A DNA stretch of 64,000 bases from JAABTL01 sp964465355 (lineage in GTDB: Bacteria; Deinococcota; Deinococci; Deinococcales; Trueperaceae), in the NCBI GenBank assembly GCA_964465355.1, contig CAYXJZ010000007.1, positions 4,228 through 68,227 of the forward strand. The letters run 5' to 3'. Below, one piece after another: positions 8,020 to 14,214 of the stretch (position 1 is its first letter; every line of letters starts with the position of its first letter). The notes beneath the pieces are model-generated. The model ran no database searches. It worked only from the letters and a program-made list of their open reading frames with translations, and was not told where the DNA came from. Both the position numbers and the translations under genes were made by a program.

Positions 8020-9366
8020 TCAGGCTCCGGCAGCGATGGCCGAGAGCACGGCAGCGCTGGCACGGATGCCTTGCAGGTAGTTGCGCAGGTCGAACTTCTC
8101 GTTGGGGGCGTGCAGCCGGTCGTCTTCCAGGCCCATGTCGAGCATGACAGGGGTGGCGCCAAGGATGCGCTGCAGGTCGACCACCACGGGGATCGTGCCA
8201 CCGGTGCGGGCGAAGACGACGGGCTTGCCCCACACCTCCTCCAAGGCCTTGGCGCAGCGCTGCACCACGGGATGGTCGACCGGGGTCATGGCCGGATGGC
8301 CCTTGCCTTCGAGCTGCACCTCGAGTTCGACGCCTTCTGGCAGATGGGCACGCAGGTGCCTGCGCAGCAGCTCGGCGATCTCCTCGGGGTCCTGGTCGGG
8401 CACCAGGCGGCAGCTGAGCTTGGCCATGCCATGGGCGGCGATGACCGTCTTGCTCCCCTCGCCGCCGAAGCCGCCGGACAGCCCGTTGATGTCCAGTGTC
8501 GGCCGCGCCCAGATGCGCTCGAGCAAGCCGTAGCCCGCCTCGCCAGGGGTGGCGGTGACGCCGGCCTTGCGCCGGAAGTCCTGCTCGTCGAAGGGGACCC
8601 GCGCGAGCAGGGCGCGCTCCTCCTCGCCCAGTTCCAGCACCTTGTCGTAGAAGCCGTCGACCAGCACCCGGCCGTCAGGGCCCTTGAGCGAGGCAAGCAG
8701 CGTCACCAGCGCGTTCAAGGCGTTGGGCACGCCGCCGCCGTACGCGCCTGAGTGCAGGTCGCCGGTGGCCGAGCGCAGCCGCACGGTCAGGTAGGTCAGC
8801 CCACGCAGGCCGTAGGTGAGGGTCGGCTGCTCGGGCGCGACCATGGCGCCGTCGGAGACCAAGGCCACGTCGGCCTTCAGCTCATCGCGATGCGCTTCCA
8901 GGAATGCCTTGAGATTGGGGCTACCGATCTCCTCCTCGCCTTCCACCAGGAAGATGACGTTGAGCGGCAGCGCGCCATGGACGGCCTTGATGGCCTCGAC
9001 GGCCTTGACATGGGCGTAGACCTGCCCCTTGTCGTCTGAGGCGCCGCGGGCGTGGATCAACCCGTCCTCCAGCACCGGCTCGAAGGGGGGCCGGTCCCAC
9101 AGCTCCAATGGCTCGGCGGGTTGCACGTCGTAGTGGCCGTAGATCAGCACGGTGGGTGCGCCGGGCACGGTGGGCGAGCGTCCGACCACCACCGGGTGCC
9201 TGGCCGTCGGGTGCACCTCGGCGCTCAGGCCTGCGGTCTCGAGAGCCTTGGACAGGAAGTCGGCGGCCCGAGCCACGTCGGCGCTGCGTTCGGGATCGGT
9301 GGAGATCGAGGGGATGCGCAGGAGATCGAACAGCTCGTCGATCAGGCGGTCGCGCTGGGCGTCCAA
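8020..9366 (-). CDS. M20 family dipeptidase, N-terminus lost in the N gap
   Basis: A zinc-dependent cytosolic peptidase of the M20 dipeptidase group (CNDP/PepV-like). Of the protein 448 residues are visible. Metal and catalytic motifs are intact: YGHYDVQP (His metal ligand, Asp), GASDDKGQ (bridging Asp), EGEEEIGS (general base Glu and metal Glu), VSDGAM (Asp) and the C-terminal HAPNEKF (His). The dimerisation lid domain sits between them. Visible sequence begins LDAQRDRLIDELFDLL, so perhaps only 5-15 residues and the start are missing. It ends 28 nt before smc on the same strand. The 100-N gap is a placeholder, so its distance to hspR is unknown. Confidence 0.9.
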   Translation of the reverse strand: MDAQRDRLIDELFDLLRIPSISTDPERSADVARAADFLSKALETAGLSAEVHPTARHPVVVGRSPTVPGAPTVLIYGHYDVQPAEPLELWDRPPFEPVLEDGLIHARGASDDKGQVYAHVKAVEAIKAVHGALPLNVIFLVEGEEEIGSPNLKAFLEAHRDELKADVALVSDGAMVAPEQPTLTYGLRGLTYLTVRLRSATGDLHSGAYGGGVPNALNALVTLLASLKGPDGRVLVDGFYDKVLELGEEERALLARVPFDEQDFRRKAGVTATPGEAGYGLLERIWARPTLDINGLSGGFGGEGSKTVIAAHGMAKLSCRLVPDQDPEEIAELLRRHLRAHLPEGVELEVQLEGKGHPAMTPVDHPVVQRCAKALEEVWGKPVVFARTGGTIPVVVDLQRILGATPVMLDMGLEDDRLHAPNEKFDLRNYLQGIRASAAVLSAIAAGA

Positions 9367-9466
9367 NNNNNNNNNNNNNNNNNNNNNNNNNNNNNNNNNN
9401 NNNNNNNNNNNNNNNNNNNNNNNNNNNNNNNNNNNNNNNNNNNNNNNNNNNNNNNNNNNNNNNNNN
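9367..9466. other. Assembly gap of 100 N
   Basis: Exactly 100 N, the usual arbitrary scaffold-gap length. It removes the 3' end of hspR and the 5' end of the M20 peptidase gene. Any open frame that reads through it is an artefact. Confidence 0.99.
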
Positions 9467-9861
9467 GGCAGCGAACGCCGACCGCCGATGCCGTCCATGA
9501 GCTGCCGATGCAGACCGTGGATGCGCTCCTCCATGCGGTCCTGCAGCTGGTCCAGCTTCTGGCGCAGGCGGATGATCTCCTCGACCCCGGCCAGGTTGAT
9601 GCCAAGCTCCTGGGTCAGCCTGCGGATCTCGCGCAACTGCTCCACGTTGCGCTGCGAGTAGAGCCTGGTCTTGCCTGCGCTGCGCGACGGCTCGATCAGA
9701 CCCTTGCGCTCGTAGAGGCGGAGCGTCTGCGGGTGCATGTCCACCAACTCGGCGGCCACGCTGATGACGTAGAGCGGCTTGTCGACGTCGCGGATGGGGT
9801 CGTCGCCCTTGGCTCTGGCCTGTTCGCCGCGGTCTTGATCGCTCATGTCCCGATCGCTCAC
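9467..9861 (-). CDS. hspR: HspR-type MerR family heat-shock repressor, C-terminus lost in gap
   Basis: A MerR-fold repressor; HspR proteins repress chaperone genes at inverted repeats called HAIR and act with DnaK as co-repressor. The winged helix starts at PLYVISVAAELVDMHPQTLR and continues through LYERKGLIEPSR and TRLYSQRNVEQLREI, the HspR type of wording, followed by a leucine-rich dimerisation helix. The GTG start is preferred: it overlaps the dnaJ stop as GTGA and has GGAGG 8 nt upstream, inside dnaJ. An in-frame ATG farther upstream would overlap dnaJ by 25 nt, and another ATG five codons downstream lacks as good a site. The last residues are missing. Confidence 0.88.
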
Positions 9862-10874
9862 GTCCGGTTCCTCCGCTGCCATGAACGCCAAGCATCGCCG
9901 ATGGGGCGGAGCAGGGCGCTGGCCGTGGCGCCCAGCCAATCGGTCGCCGACCTCATGGTGCCGCGCAGCTCGTCGATGCGCAAGGTCAGCAACAGATCGC
10001 CACCGCTCAGACCGCCTCCCGGCACCCGTAGCGGCTGTCCGTCCTGGCTGCCAGCCGGCACCTGGACGCTGGTGCCGAGCACGTCGAGGCGGAGACCACG
10101 GTGGGCCTCTGCCGGTGTCAGGTTCAGGTCGCTCAGCAGGTCGCGGCCCTCGGCGCGCACGCCGTATGGCAGGGAAAGGCCCAACTCGACGTAGGCGTCG
10201 CCGGGCGGTCGTCCAGGACCACCAAGGCCCTGCAGCCGCAGCTTCTGACCGGGTCGCACGCCGGCAGGCACACGCACCTCGGCCTCGAAGGAGCGCAGTC
10301 GCCTGGCGCCGCCGCAGGCCGTGCAGACGCCGCTTGCGTCGGCTCCGGCGCCCATGCACGTCGGGCAGGTCAGAGGGCCGGGCAGATGGACCTTGCGCAC
10401 GGCGCCGGCCCGGGCGGTGGCCAGGTCGATGGTGAGCGGCACCACCCTGTCCTCGCCAGGCAGCAGGCCAGCCTGCCTGAAGGCGCGTTGCACGCCCCGG
10501 TAGAGGGCGTCGAACAGTGGATGGCCTTGGCTACCGCCGCCCTGCGACGAGGCCCATGGCACCTGGGCCTCCTGGAACACGACCCGCCAGTCCACGTTGG
10601 CGAAGTCGGGCACCGGCGCGCCACCCATGCCCATGGCGGCGGCAGGCATCCCGGCGTCTCGGTAGGCGTCGAACCGCCGCCGCGCATCGGGGTCGCGCAG
10701 CGTGGCATAGGCCTCCGAAGCTGCCTTGAAGCGCTCCTCGGCCGCCAGGTCGCCTGGGTTGCGATCGGGGTGATCACGCAGGGCTGCCTCGCGGTAGGCG
10801 CGGCGGATGGTCTCTTCGTCGGCATCCGTCGGAACGCCGAGCACCTGGTAGGGATCCGAGGACGACGTCGACAC
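9858..10874 (-). CDS. dnaJ: DnaJ co-chaperone with a reduced zinc domain
   Basis: A J-domain protein that stimulates DnaK. Order: J domain with HPD at residues 35-37, a short linker that is not a classic Gly/Phe region, C-terminal domain I interrupted by a small cysteine module, and C-terminal domain II. The module has only two CxxC pairs (Cys170/173 and Cys184/187) where classical DnaJ has four CxxCxGxG repeats, so only one zinc site is possible. Thermus DnaJ lacks the zinc domain altogether, so this looks like an intermediate. The GTG start has no Shine-Dalgarno sequence but sits 6 nt after TACACT. hspR follows with a 4-nt overlap. dnaK and grpE are elsewhere. Confidence 0.92.
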   Translation of the reverse strand: MSTSSSDPYQVLGVPTDADEETIRRAYREAALRDHPDRNPGDLAAEERFKAASEAYATLRDPDARRRFDAYRDAGMPAAAMGMGGAPVPDFANVDWRVVFQEAQVPWASSQGGGSQGHPLFDALYRGVQRAFRQAGLLPGEDRVVPLTIDLATARAGAVRKVHLPGPLTCPTCMGAGADASGVCTACGGARRLRSFEAEVRVPAGVRPGQKLRLQGLGGPGRPPGDAYVELGLSLPYGVRAEGRDLLSDLNLTPAEAHRGLRLDVLGTSVQVPAGSQDGQPLRVPGGGLSGGDLLLTLRIDELRGTMRSATDWLGATASALLRPIGDAWRSWQRRNRT

Positions 10875-10880
10875 GGTCGA

Positions 10881-10886
10881 AGTGTA
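10881..10886 (-). promoter_or_regulatory. Leaderless -10 box (TACACT) of dnaJ-hspR
   Basis: TACACT lies 6 nt before the dnaJ GTG, with no ribosome binding site. TTGAGC at 10911-10906 on the minus strand is a plausible -35 element and is part of the HAIR-like repeat. Confidence 0.6.
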
Positions 10887-10891
10887 ACAGA

Positions 10892-10912
10892 TATGAGTCT
10901 GAGACGCTCAAG
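10892..10912. promoter_or_regulatory. HAIR-like HspR operator
   Basis: TATGAGT-N7-GCTCAAG matches the HAIR consensus CTTGAGT-N7-ACTCAAG at 11 of 14 arm positions with the exact 7-bp spacer. It overlaps the -35 and spacer of the dnaJ promoter, so HspR encoded in the same operon would shut off its own transcription. Confidence 0.65.
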
Positions 10913-11013
10913 TTTTGCCAGGAAGACCAAGGAGCTTGTCGCGGTGCTAACCTGTTGCGAGGGGAAGGCTGGCCCAACGCGGCCCGTCCTACCCGCTCGC
11001 CCAAGGAGGTGCC

Positions 11014-11352
11014 ATGCAGTCCCATCGACGTCGAGGCTGGTGGCTTGGGGTCTCGATCGTGGTCCTGCTGCTCCTGCTGGCCGGTTGTCGCAACGAGACC
11101 CAGAACCGCCTACGCCGCAACATCCAGGACTTCACCAACGTCCGCATGTACATCACCGTCTACGCCTACACCGGCGACGTGGTGTTCGACGGCCTGGTCG
11201 ACGGCAAGCCGACGCGTGCCAGTGCCCGCTCCGACGACGGCAGCGAGGACGCGGCCGGCGACTACGTCTACTGGTACGACGAGCGTGGCCGTTATCACCA
11301 GACCAACCTGCCCTACCTGGTCACCACCTACGACCGGCCCGTGGCGCCCTAG
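11014..11352 (+). CDS. Small lipoprotein of unknown function
   Basis: A 112-aa protein with a clear lipoprotein signal: basic N-terminus (HRRR), hydrophobic run and lipobox LLAGC with Cys25. The mature part (about 88 aa) is rich in Asp, Tyr and Thr and probably beta-stranded; I see no known motif. A strong AAGGAGG site lies 5 nt before the ATG. It is the first of three lipoprotein genes in a row, each with its own strong ribosome binding site, so the three probably share a transcript and an envelope location. Confidence 0.75.
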   Translation: MQSHRRRGWWLGVSIVVLLLLLAGCRNETQNRLRRNIQDFTNVRMYITVYAYTGDVVFDGLVDGKPTRASARSDDGSEDAAGDYVYWYDERGRYHQTNLPYLVTTYDRPVAP

Positions 11353-11379
11353 GTGCCCTTCATGAAGGGAGCATCCCCC

Positions 11380-11910
11380 ATGCGCGGCCGCTCGGCCCTC
11401 CTGATCCTCCTCGCCGCCCTGCTGTTGGTCCTGCCCGCCTGCACCATCAGGGTGGTGCCTGGCGATGTCAGCGGCGTCATCGTGGTCGACCCTGGCCCGC
11501 CGCCTAGGCCCGCCCCCATCAGCAGCTTCCGCAGTTCCAGGTCCAACTACCGTGTCGGCGACCTGGTCTCCTTCGAGATCGTCACCCGCGAGTCCGGCTA
11601 CGTCACCCTCACCGCCATCGACCCTGACGGCTACGTCTACGTCATCGCCCGCAACGTGCGGGTGCAGGGCAGGCAACGGGTGACCATCCCCGACCCCAAC
11701 GGCCGCATCGTCTTCAGGGCCGATCCGCCCACCGGCCCCCATGCCGTCCGCGCCCACTTCACCCCTGCCCGCACGGCGGAGCGCGTCGTCTTCCACGGGG
11801 TGTCAGGCAGCAGTGCCTGGACGCTGGCCATCCGCGCCGAGCTCGAAGGCAGCGGCTACCTGGTCGAGGACGTGGCCGAGGTCCGCTTCAACATCCTGTC
11901 GCGCTTCTAG
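11380..11910 (+). CDS. Lipoprotein with a DUF4384-like domain
   Basis: A 176-aa lipoprotein: signal with lipobox LPAC (Cys21), a proline-rich linker (DPGPPPRPAPIS), then a domain with YRVGDLVSFEI, GYVTLTAIDPDGYVYVI and PTGPHAVRAHFT. This pattern, a vGd-type strand followed by a strand ending in a D-P-D-G turn, is typical of DUF4384 surface proteins. The ATG at MRGRSALL is chosen over the longer frame because GAAGGGAG precedes it and the signal peptide then begins correctly. It is paralogous to the next gene (shared RVRAHFT-type motif, same domain order). Function unknown. Confidence 0.75.
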   Translation: MRGRSALLILLAALLLVLPACTIRVVPGDVSGVIVVDPGPPPRPAPISSFRSSRSNYRVGDLVSFEIVTRESGYVTLTAIDPDGYVYVIARNVRVQGRQRVTIPDPNGRIVFRADPPTGPHAVRAHFTPARTAERVVFHGVSGSSAWTLAIRAELEGSGYLVEDVAEVRFNILSRF

Positions 11911-11942
11911 CGCGACGTCCCCCCATGCAAGGAGGTCCTTCC

Positions 11943-12485
11943 ATGTCCACCCTGCGCGCCTTCCTGAGCGTGTCTGTCCTGAGCCTGCTGCTGGCGGCAT
12001 GCACCGTCACCTTCGTACCGGACGACGGCGGCTCCGGCATCGTCGAGCGGCCGAGGCCGCCCTCCCCCAGCGAGCCCATCGTCGAGCGGCCGACCCCCGG
12101 CCTGCCGAGCAGCAACGTGATCGACCGCTTCGAGACCGCCAGCAACCGCATCAACGTAGGCTCCGTGCTGGCCTTCCGCACGCGCATCCGTGAAGAAGGC
12201 TTCCTGACCATCACGGCCATGGCGCCAGACGGCCGCGTCGTCGTGCTCATGCGCGCCACCCGCGTGGCGGCCAACCAGCAGGTCTTCCTCCCCTCCGGCG
12301 GGAACCTGCAGGCCACCACCCCGCGGGGCACCTGGCGGGTGCGCGCCCACTTCACGGCCAACCGCCCTGCAGGCGTCAGTTTCCAGGGCCTGCAGGGTGA
12401 GCGCGCCTGGGCCGAGGCCATCCTTCGCGACATCGAGGGTGCCGGCCTTGCCGACGTCGAAGAGACCAACTTCGACGTGGATTGA
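11943..12485 (+). CDS. Lipoprotein with a DUF4384-like domain, paralogue of the preceding gene
   Basis: A 180-aa lipoprotein with lipobox LAAC (Cys20), a proline/glutamate-rich linker containing an internal repeat (IVERPRPPSPSEP then IVERPTPG), and a domain similar to the upstream protein (INVGSVLAFRTRI, GFLTITAMAPDGRVVVLM, GTWRVRAHFTANRP). AAGGAGG lies 6 nt before the ATG. The pair appears to be a tandem duplication that has diverged widely. Role in the envelope is likely but not defined. Confidence 0.75.
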   Translation: MSTLRAFLSVSVLSLLLAACTVTFVPDDGGSGIVERPRPPSPSEPIVERPTPGLPSSNVIDRFETASNRINVGSVLAFRTRIREEGFLTITAMAPDGRVVVLMRATRVAANQQVFLPSGGNLQATTPRGTWRVRAHFTANRPAGVSFQGLQGERAWAEAILRDIEGAGLADVEETNFDVD

Positions 12486-12518
12486 CGCCCAGGAGGGTCC
12501 CCCCTTGGTCTTCGGTCC

Positions 12519-12547
12519 TTGGGCAGGCAGGGCCGCTGGGGTAGAAT
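12519..12547 (+). promoter_or_regulatory. Sigma-70 type promoter of yebC
   Basis: TTGGGC, a 17-bp spacer and TAGAAT give a good housekeeping promoter. The expected transcript start is about 75 nt before the yebC GTG, so this gene has a leader and a Shine-Dalgarno sequence, unlike many neighbours. Confidence 0.6.
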
Positions 12548-12629
12548 GGGGATTGGACGGTGACGCTGACGGCGGGGTCCGGCTTGTCCGGCCCCCGGCC
12601 GCCTCGTTCACCCACGGAAGGTAGGCGAC

Positions 12630-13367
12630 GTGGCAGGCCATAACAAGTGGTCGCAGATCAAGCGGAAGAAGGCTGCGAACGACAACCAGCGCGGCAAGGT
12701 CATCAGCAAGCACATCCGGGCGATCCAGAGCGCCGTCCGTGAGGGTGGTGGCGGTGATCCTTCCTCCAACCTGCCGCTGAAGAACGCCCTGGCGGCCGCC
12801 AAGAGCGACAACGTACCGGTCGACAACATCGATCGCGCCATCGAGCGCGCCTTGGGCGCGGGAGACGGCAGCGTGACCTTCGAGACCGTGCTGTACGAAG
12901 GCTACGGCCCTGCTGGCGTGGCCGTCCTGGTCGAGGCCCTGACCGACAACCGCAACCGCACGGCCGGTGAGGTGCGCCATGTCTTCAGCAAGCGCGGCGG
13001 CAACCTATCCGGCAGCGTGGCCTGGCAGTTCGAGACCAAGGGCATGATCGTGGTGTCACGGGACGACGAGGCGGTGGCCGAGGCCGCCATCGAGGCCGGC
13101 GCCGAGGACATCGAGGTCGAGGACGGCAGCACCACCATCACCACGCAGGCCAACGAGCTCTATGCCGTGGTCGAGGCCCTGGCCAAGGCAGGCATCGAGA
13201 GCGAGGTCAGCCAACTGAGCAAGATCGCCCAGACCACCACCGAGCTGAGTGCCGACGAGGCTGAGCGCGTGGTCGGCTTCATCGAGGCCTTGGAAGACCT
13301 GGACGACGTGCAGAACGTCTACAGCACCGCAGATCTCTCGAACCTGGCCGACGCGGTGCCGGGTTGA
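12630..13367 (+). CDS. yebC: YebC/PmpR family regulator
   Basis: The YebC family covers cytosolic three-domain proteins reported as transcriptional regulators and, in several bacteria, as factors that help ribosomes through proline stretches. At 245 aa the length is normal. The highly conserved start MAGHNKWSQIKRKKAANDNQ and KNALAAAKSDNVPVDNIDRAI, plus YEGYGPAGVAVLVEALTDN, identify it. The GTG start is preceded by GGAAGG. It has its own promoter and is followed 14 nt later by nnrE, so the two are probably co-transcribed. Confidence 0.95.
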   Translation: MAGHNKWSQIKRKKAANDNQRGKVISKHIRAIQSAVREGGGGDPSSNLPLKNALAAAKSDNVPVDNIDRAIERALGAGDGSVTFETVLYEGYGPAGVAVLVEALTDNRNRTAGEVRHVFSKRGGNLSGSVAWQFETKGMIVVSRDDEAVAEAAIEAGAEDIEVEDGSTTITTQANELYAVVEALAKAGIESEVSQLSKIAQTTTELSADEAERVVGFIEALEDLDDVQNVYSTADLSNLADAVPG

Positions 13368-13381
13368 GGGGGGACGGGATC

Positions 13382-14098
13382 ATGAGCTTCCCCACCGTGC
13401 CATGGTCGCAGATGTCGCAGATCACCGGCTCGCAGATGCAGCAGCTCATCATGCTGGCCACCGGCAAGTACGGCCTCGACAGCCGCCTGCTGGTCGAGCA
13501 CACGGCCCGCAACCTGCTCAACCTGGTCGACGCCCACGCGCCCGAAGGCACCGTGCTGGTGGTGGCCGGCCGCGGCAACAACGGCTCCGGCGGCCTGGCA
13601 GCCGCTCGCCTGCTTGCAGCCCAGGGCAGGCGCGTCTGGGTGGTTCCCACCCACGAGGCCGAGAACTACTCCGGTACCCCCAAGGAGCAGCTGGAGCACC
13701 TGCGCCACTACGAGTCGGTCAAGGTGCGCACCAGCCTGCCCAAGATGAAGTTCGGCTGCGTCATCGACGCCGCCATCGGCACCAACCTCGAGGGCCCGCC
13801 ACGCGGTCGTACCTTGGACGTCATCACGGTGGTCAACCAGCTGGTGGCTCAGGGCAGCTGCGTGATCTCGCTGGACGTGCCGACCGGCCTCAAGTCCGAC
13901 GACGGCAGCCTGCCCGGCGACGTCGTCCACGCCTCGATGACGCTGGCCATCGGCCTGCCCAAGCGCGGCTCGCCGCCCGGCGGCCACGTCGGCCGGCTGT
14001 ACGTCGGCGACCTGGCGCTGCCTGACGGTCTGTACGAGGGCATGGGGCTGGCGGCGCCCAAGCCGGCGGCCTTCGTCACGGAGATCGTTGCCGACTGA
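13382..14098 (+). CDS. nnrE: NAD(P)H-hydrate epimerase (YjeF N-terminal domain)
   Basis: A YjeF_N-domain protein that interconverts the R and S forms of hydrated NAD(P)H so the dehydratase NnrD can repair them. The 238-aa length equals the single epimerase domain; the C-terminal NnrD kinase-like domain that is often fused is absent. Visible: VVAGRGNNGSGGLAAARLL (the GxGNNGGDG-type loop, here GSGG), VIDAAIGTNLEG (catalytic Asp region) and SLDVPTGL with its metal-binding Asp. The ATG follows GGGGGGACGGG; a TTG six codons earlier overlaps the yebC stop and is less likely. Co-transcribed with yebC. Confidence 0.85.
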   Translation: MSFPTVPWSQMSQITGSQMQQLIMLATGKYGLDSRLLVEHTARNLLNLVDAHAPEGTVLVVAGRGNNGSGGLAAARLLAAQGRRVWVVPTHEAENYSGTPKEQLEHLRHYESVKVRTSLPKMKFGCVIDAAIGTNLEGPPRGRTLDVITVVNQLVAQGSCVISLDVPTGLKSDDGSLPGDVVHASMTLAIGLPKRGSPPGGHVGRLYVGDLALPDGLYEGMGLAAPKPAAFVTEIVAD

Positions 14099-14191
14099 AC
14101 TTCGTCGGGCCGAATGAAGACCGTCGGGTCGACTGAAAGTCGGCGCGCCGACCGAACTCCGTCGGGCCGACTTGGCCTCGCCGGGCTGAGC
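14097..14191. repeat. Five degenerate 19-bp tandem units, each with a palindromic core
   Basis: From the nnrE stop codon onward the sequence breaks into 19-bp units: 14097-14115, 14116-14134, 14135-14153, 14154-14172 and a diverged fifth at 14173-14191. Units 1-4 begin with GAA and carry a symmetrical core such as GTCGGGCCGAC, GTCGGGTCGAC or GTCGGCGCGCCGAC. The array ends 12 bp before the TATGCT -10 box of the next gene. It looks like a multi-site operator for a dimeric or polymerising regulator. Confidence 0.7.
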
Positions 14192-14203
14192 AGTTCCTGC
14201 CGT

Positions 14204-14209
14204 TATGCT
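14204..14209 (+). promoter_or_regulatory. Leaderless -10 box (TATGCT) of the first large regulator gene
   Basis: TATGCT lies 5 nt before the ATG, with no Shine-Dalgarno sequence. There is no clear -35; the tandem 19-bp units occupy that place, which suggests an activator-dependent promoter. Confidence 0.55.
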
Positions 14210-14214
14210 GCCAC

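Noticed and set aside
8020..10359. One 779-codon minus-strand frame joining the M20 peptidase and HspR
   Set aside because: It only exists because the 100 N are read as codons. The two parts belong to unrelated protein families, so they are two genes cut by the gap.
14097..14191. Five 19-bp repeats as a CRISPR array
   Set aside because: Units are contiguous with no spacers, and they are degenerate; no cas gene is near.
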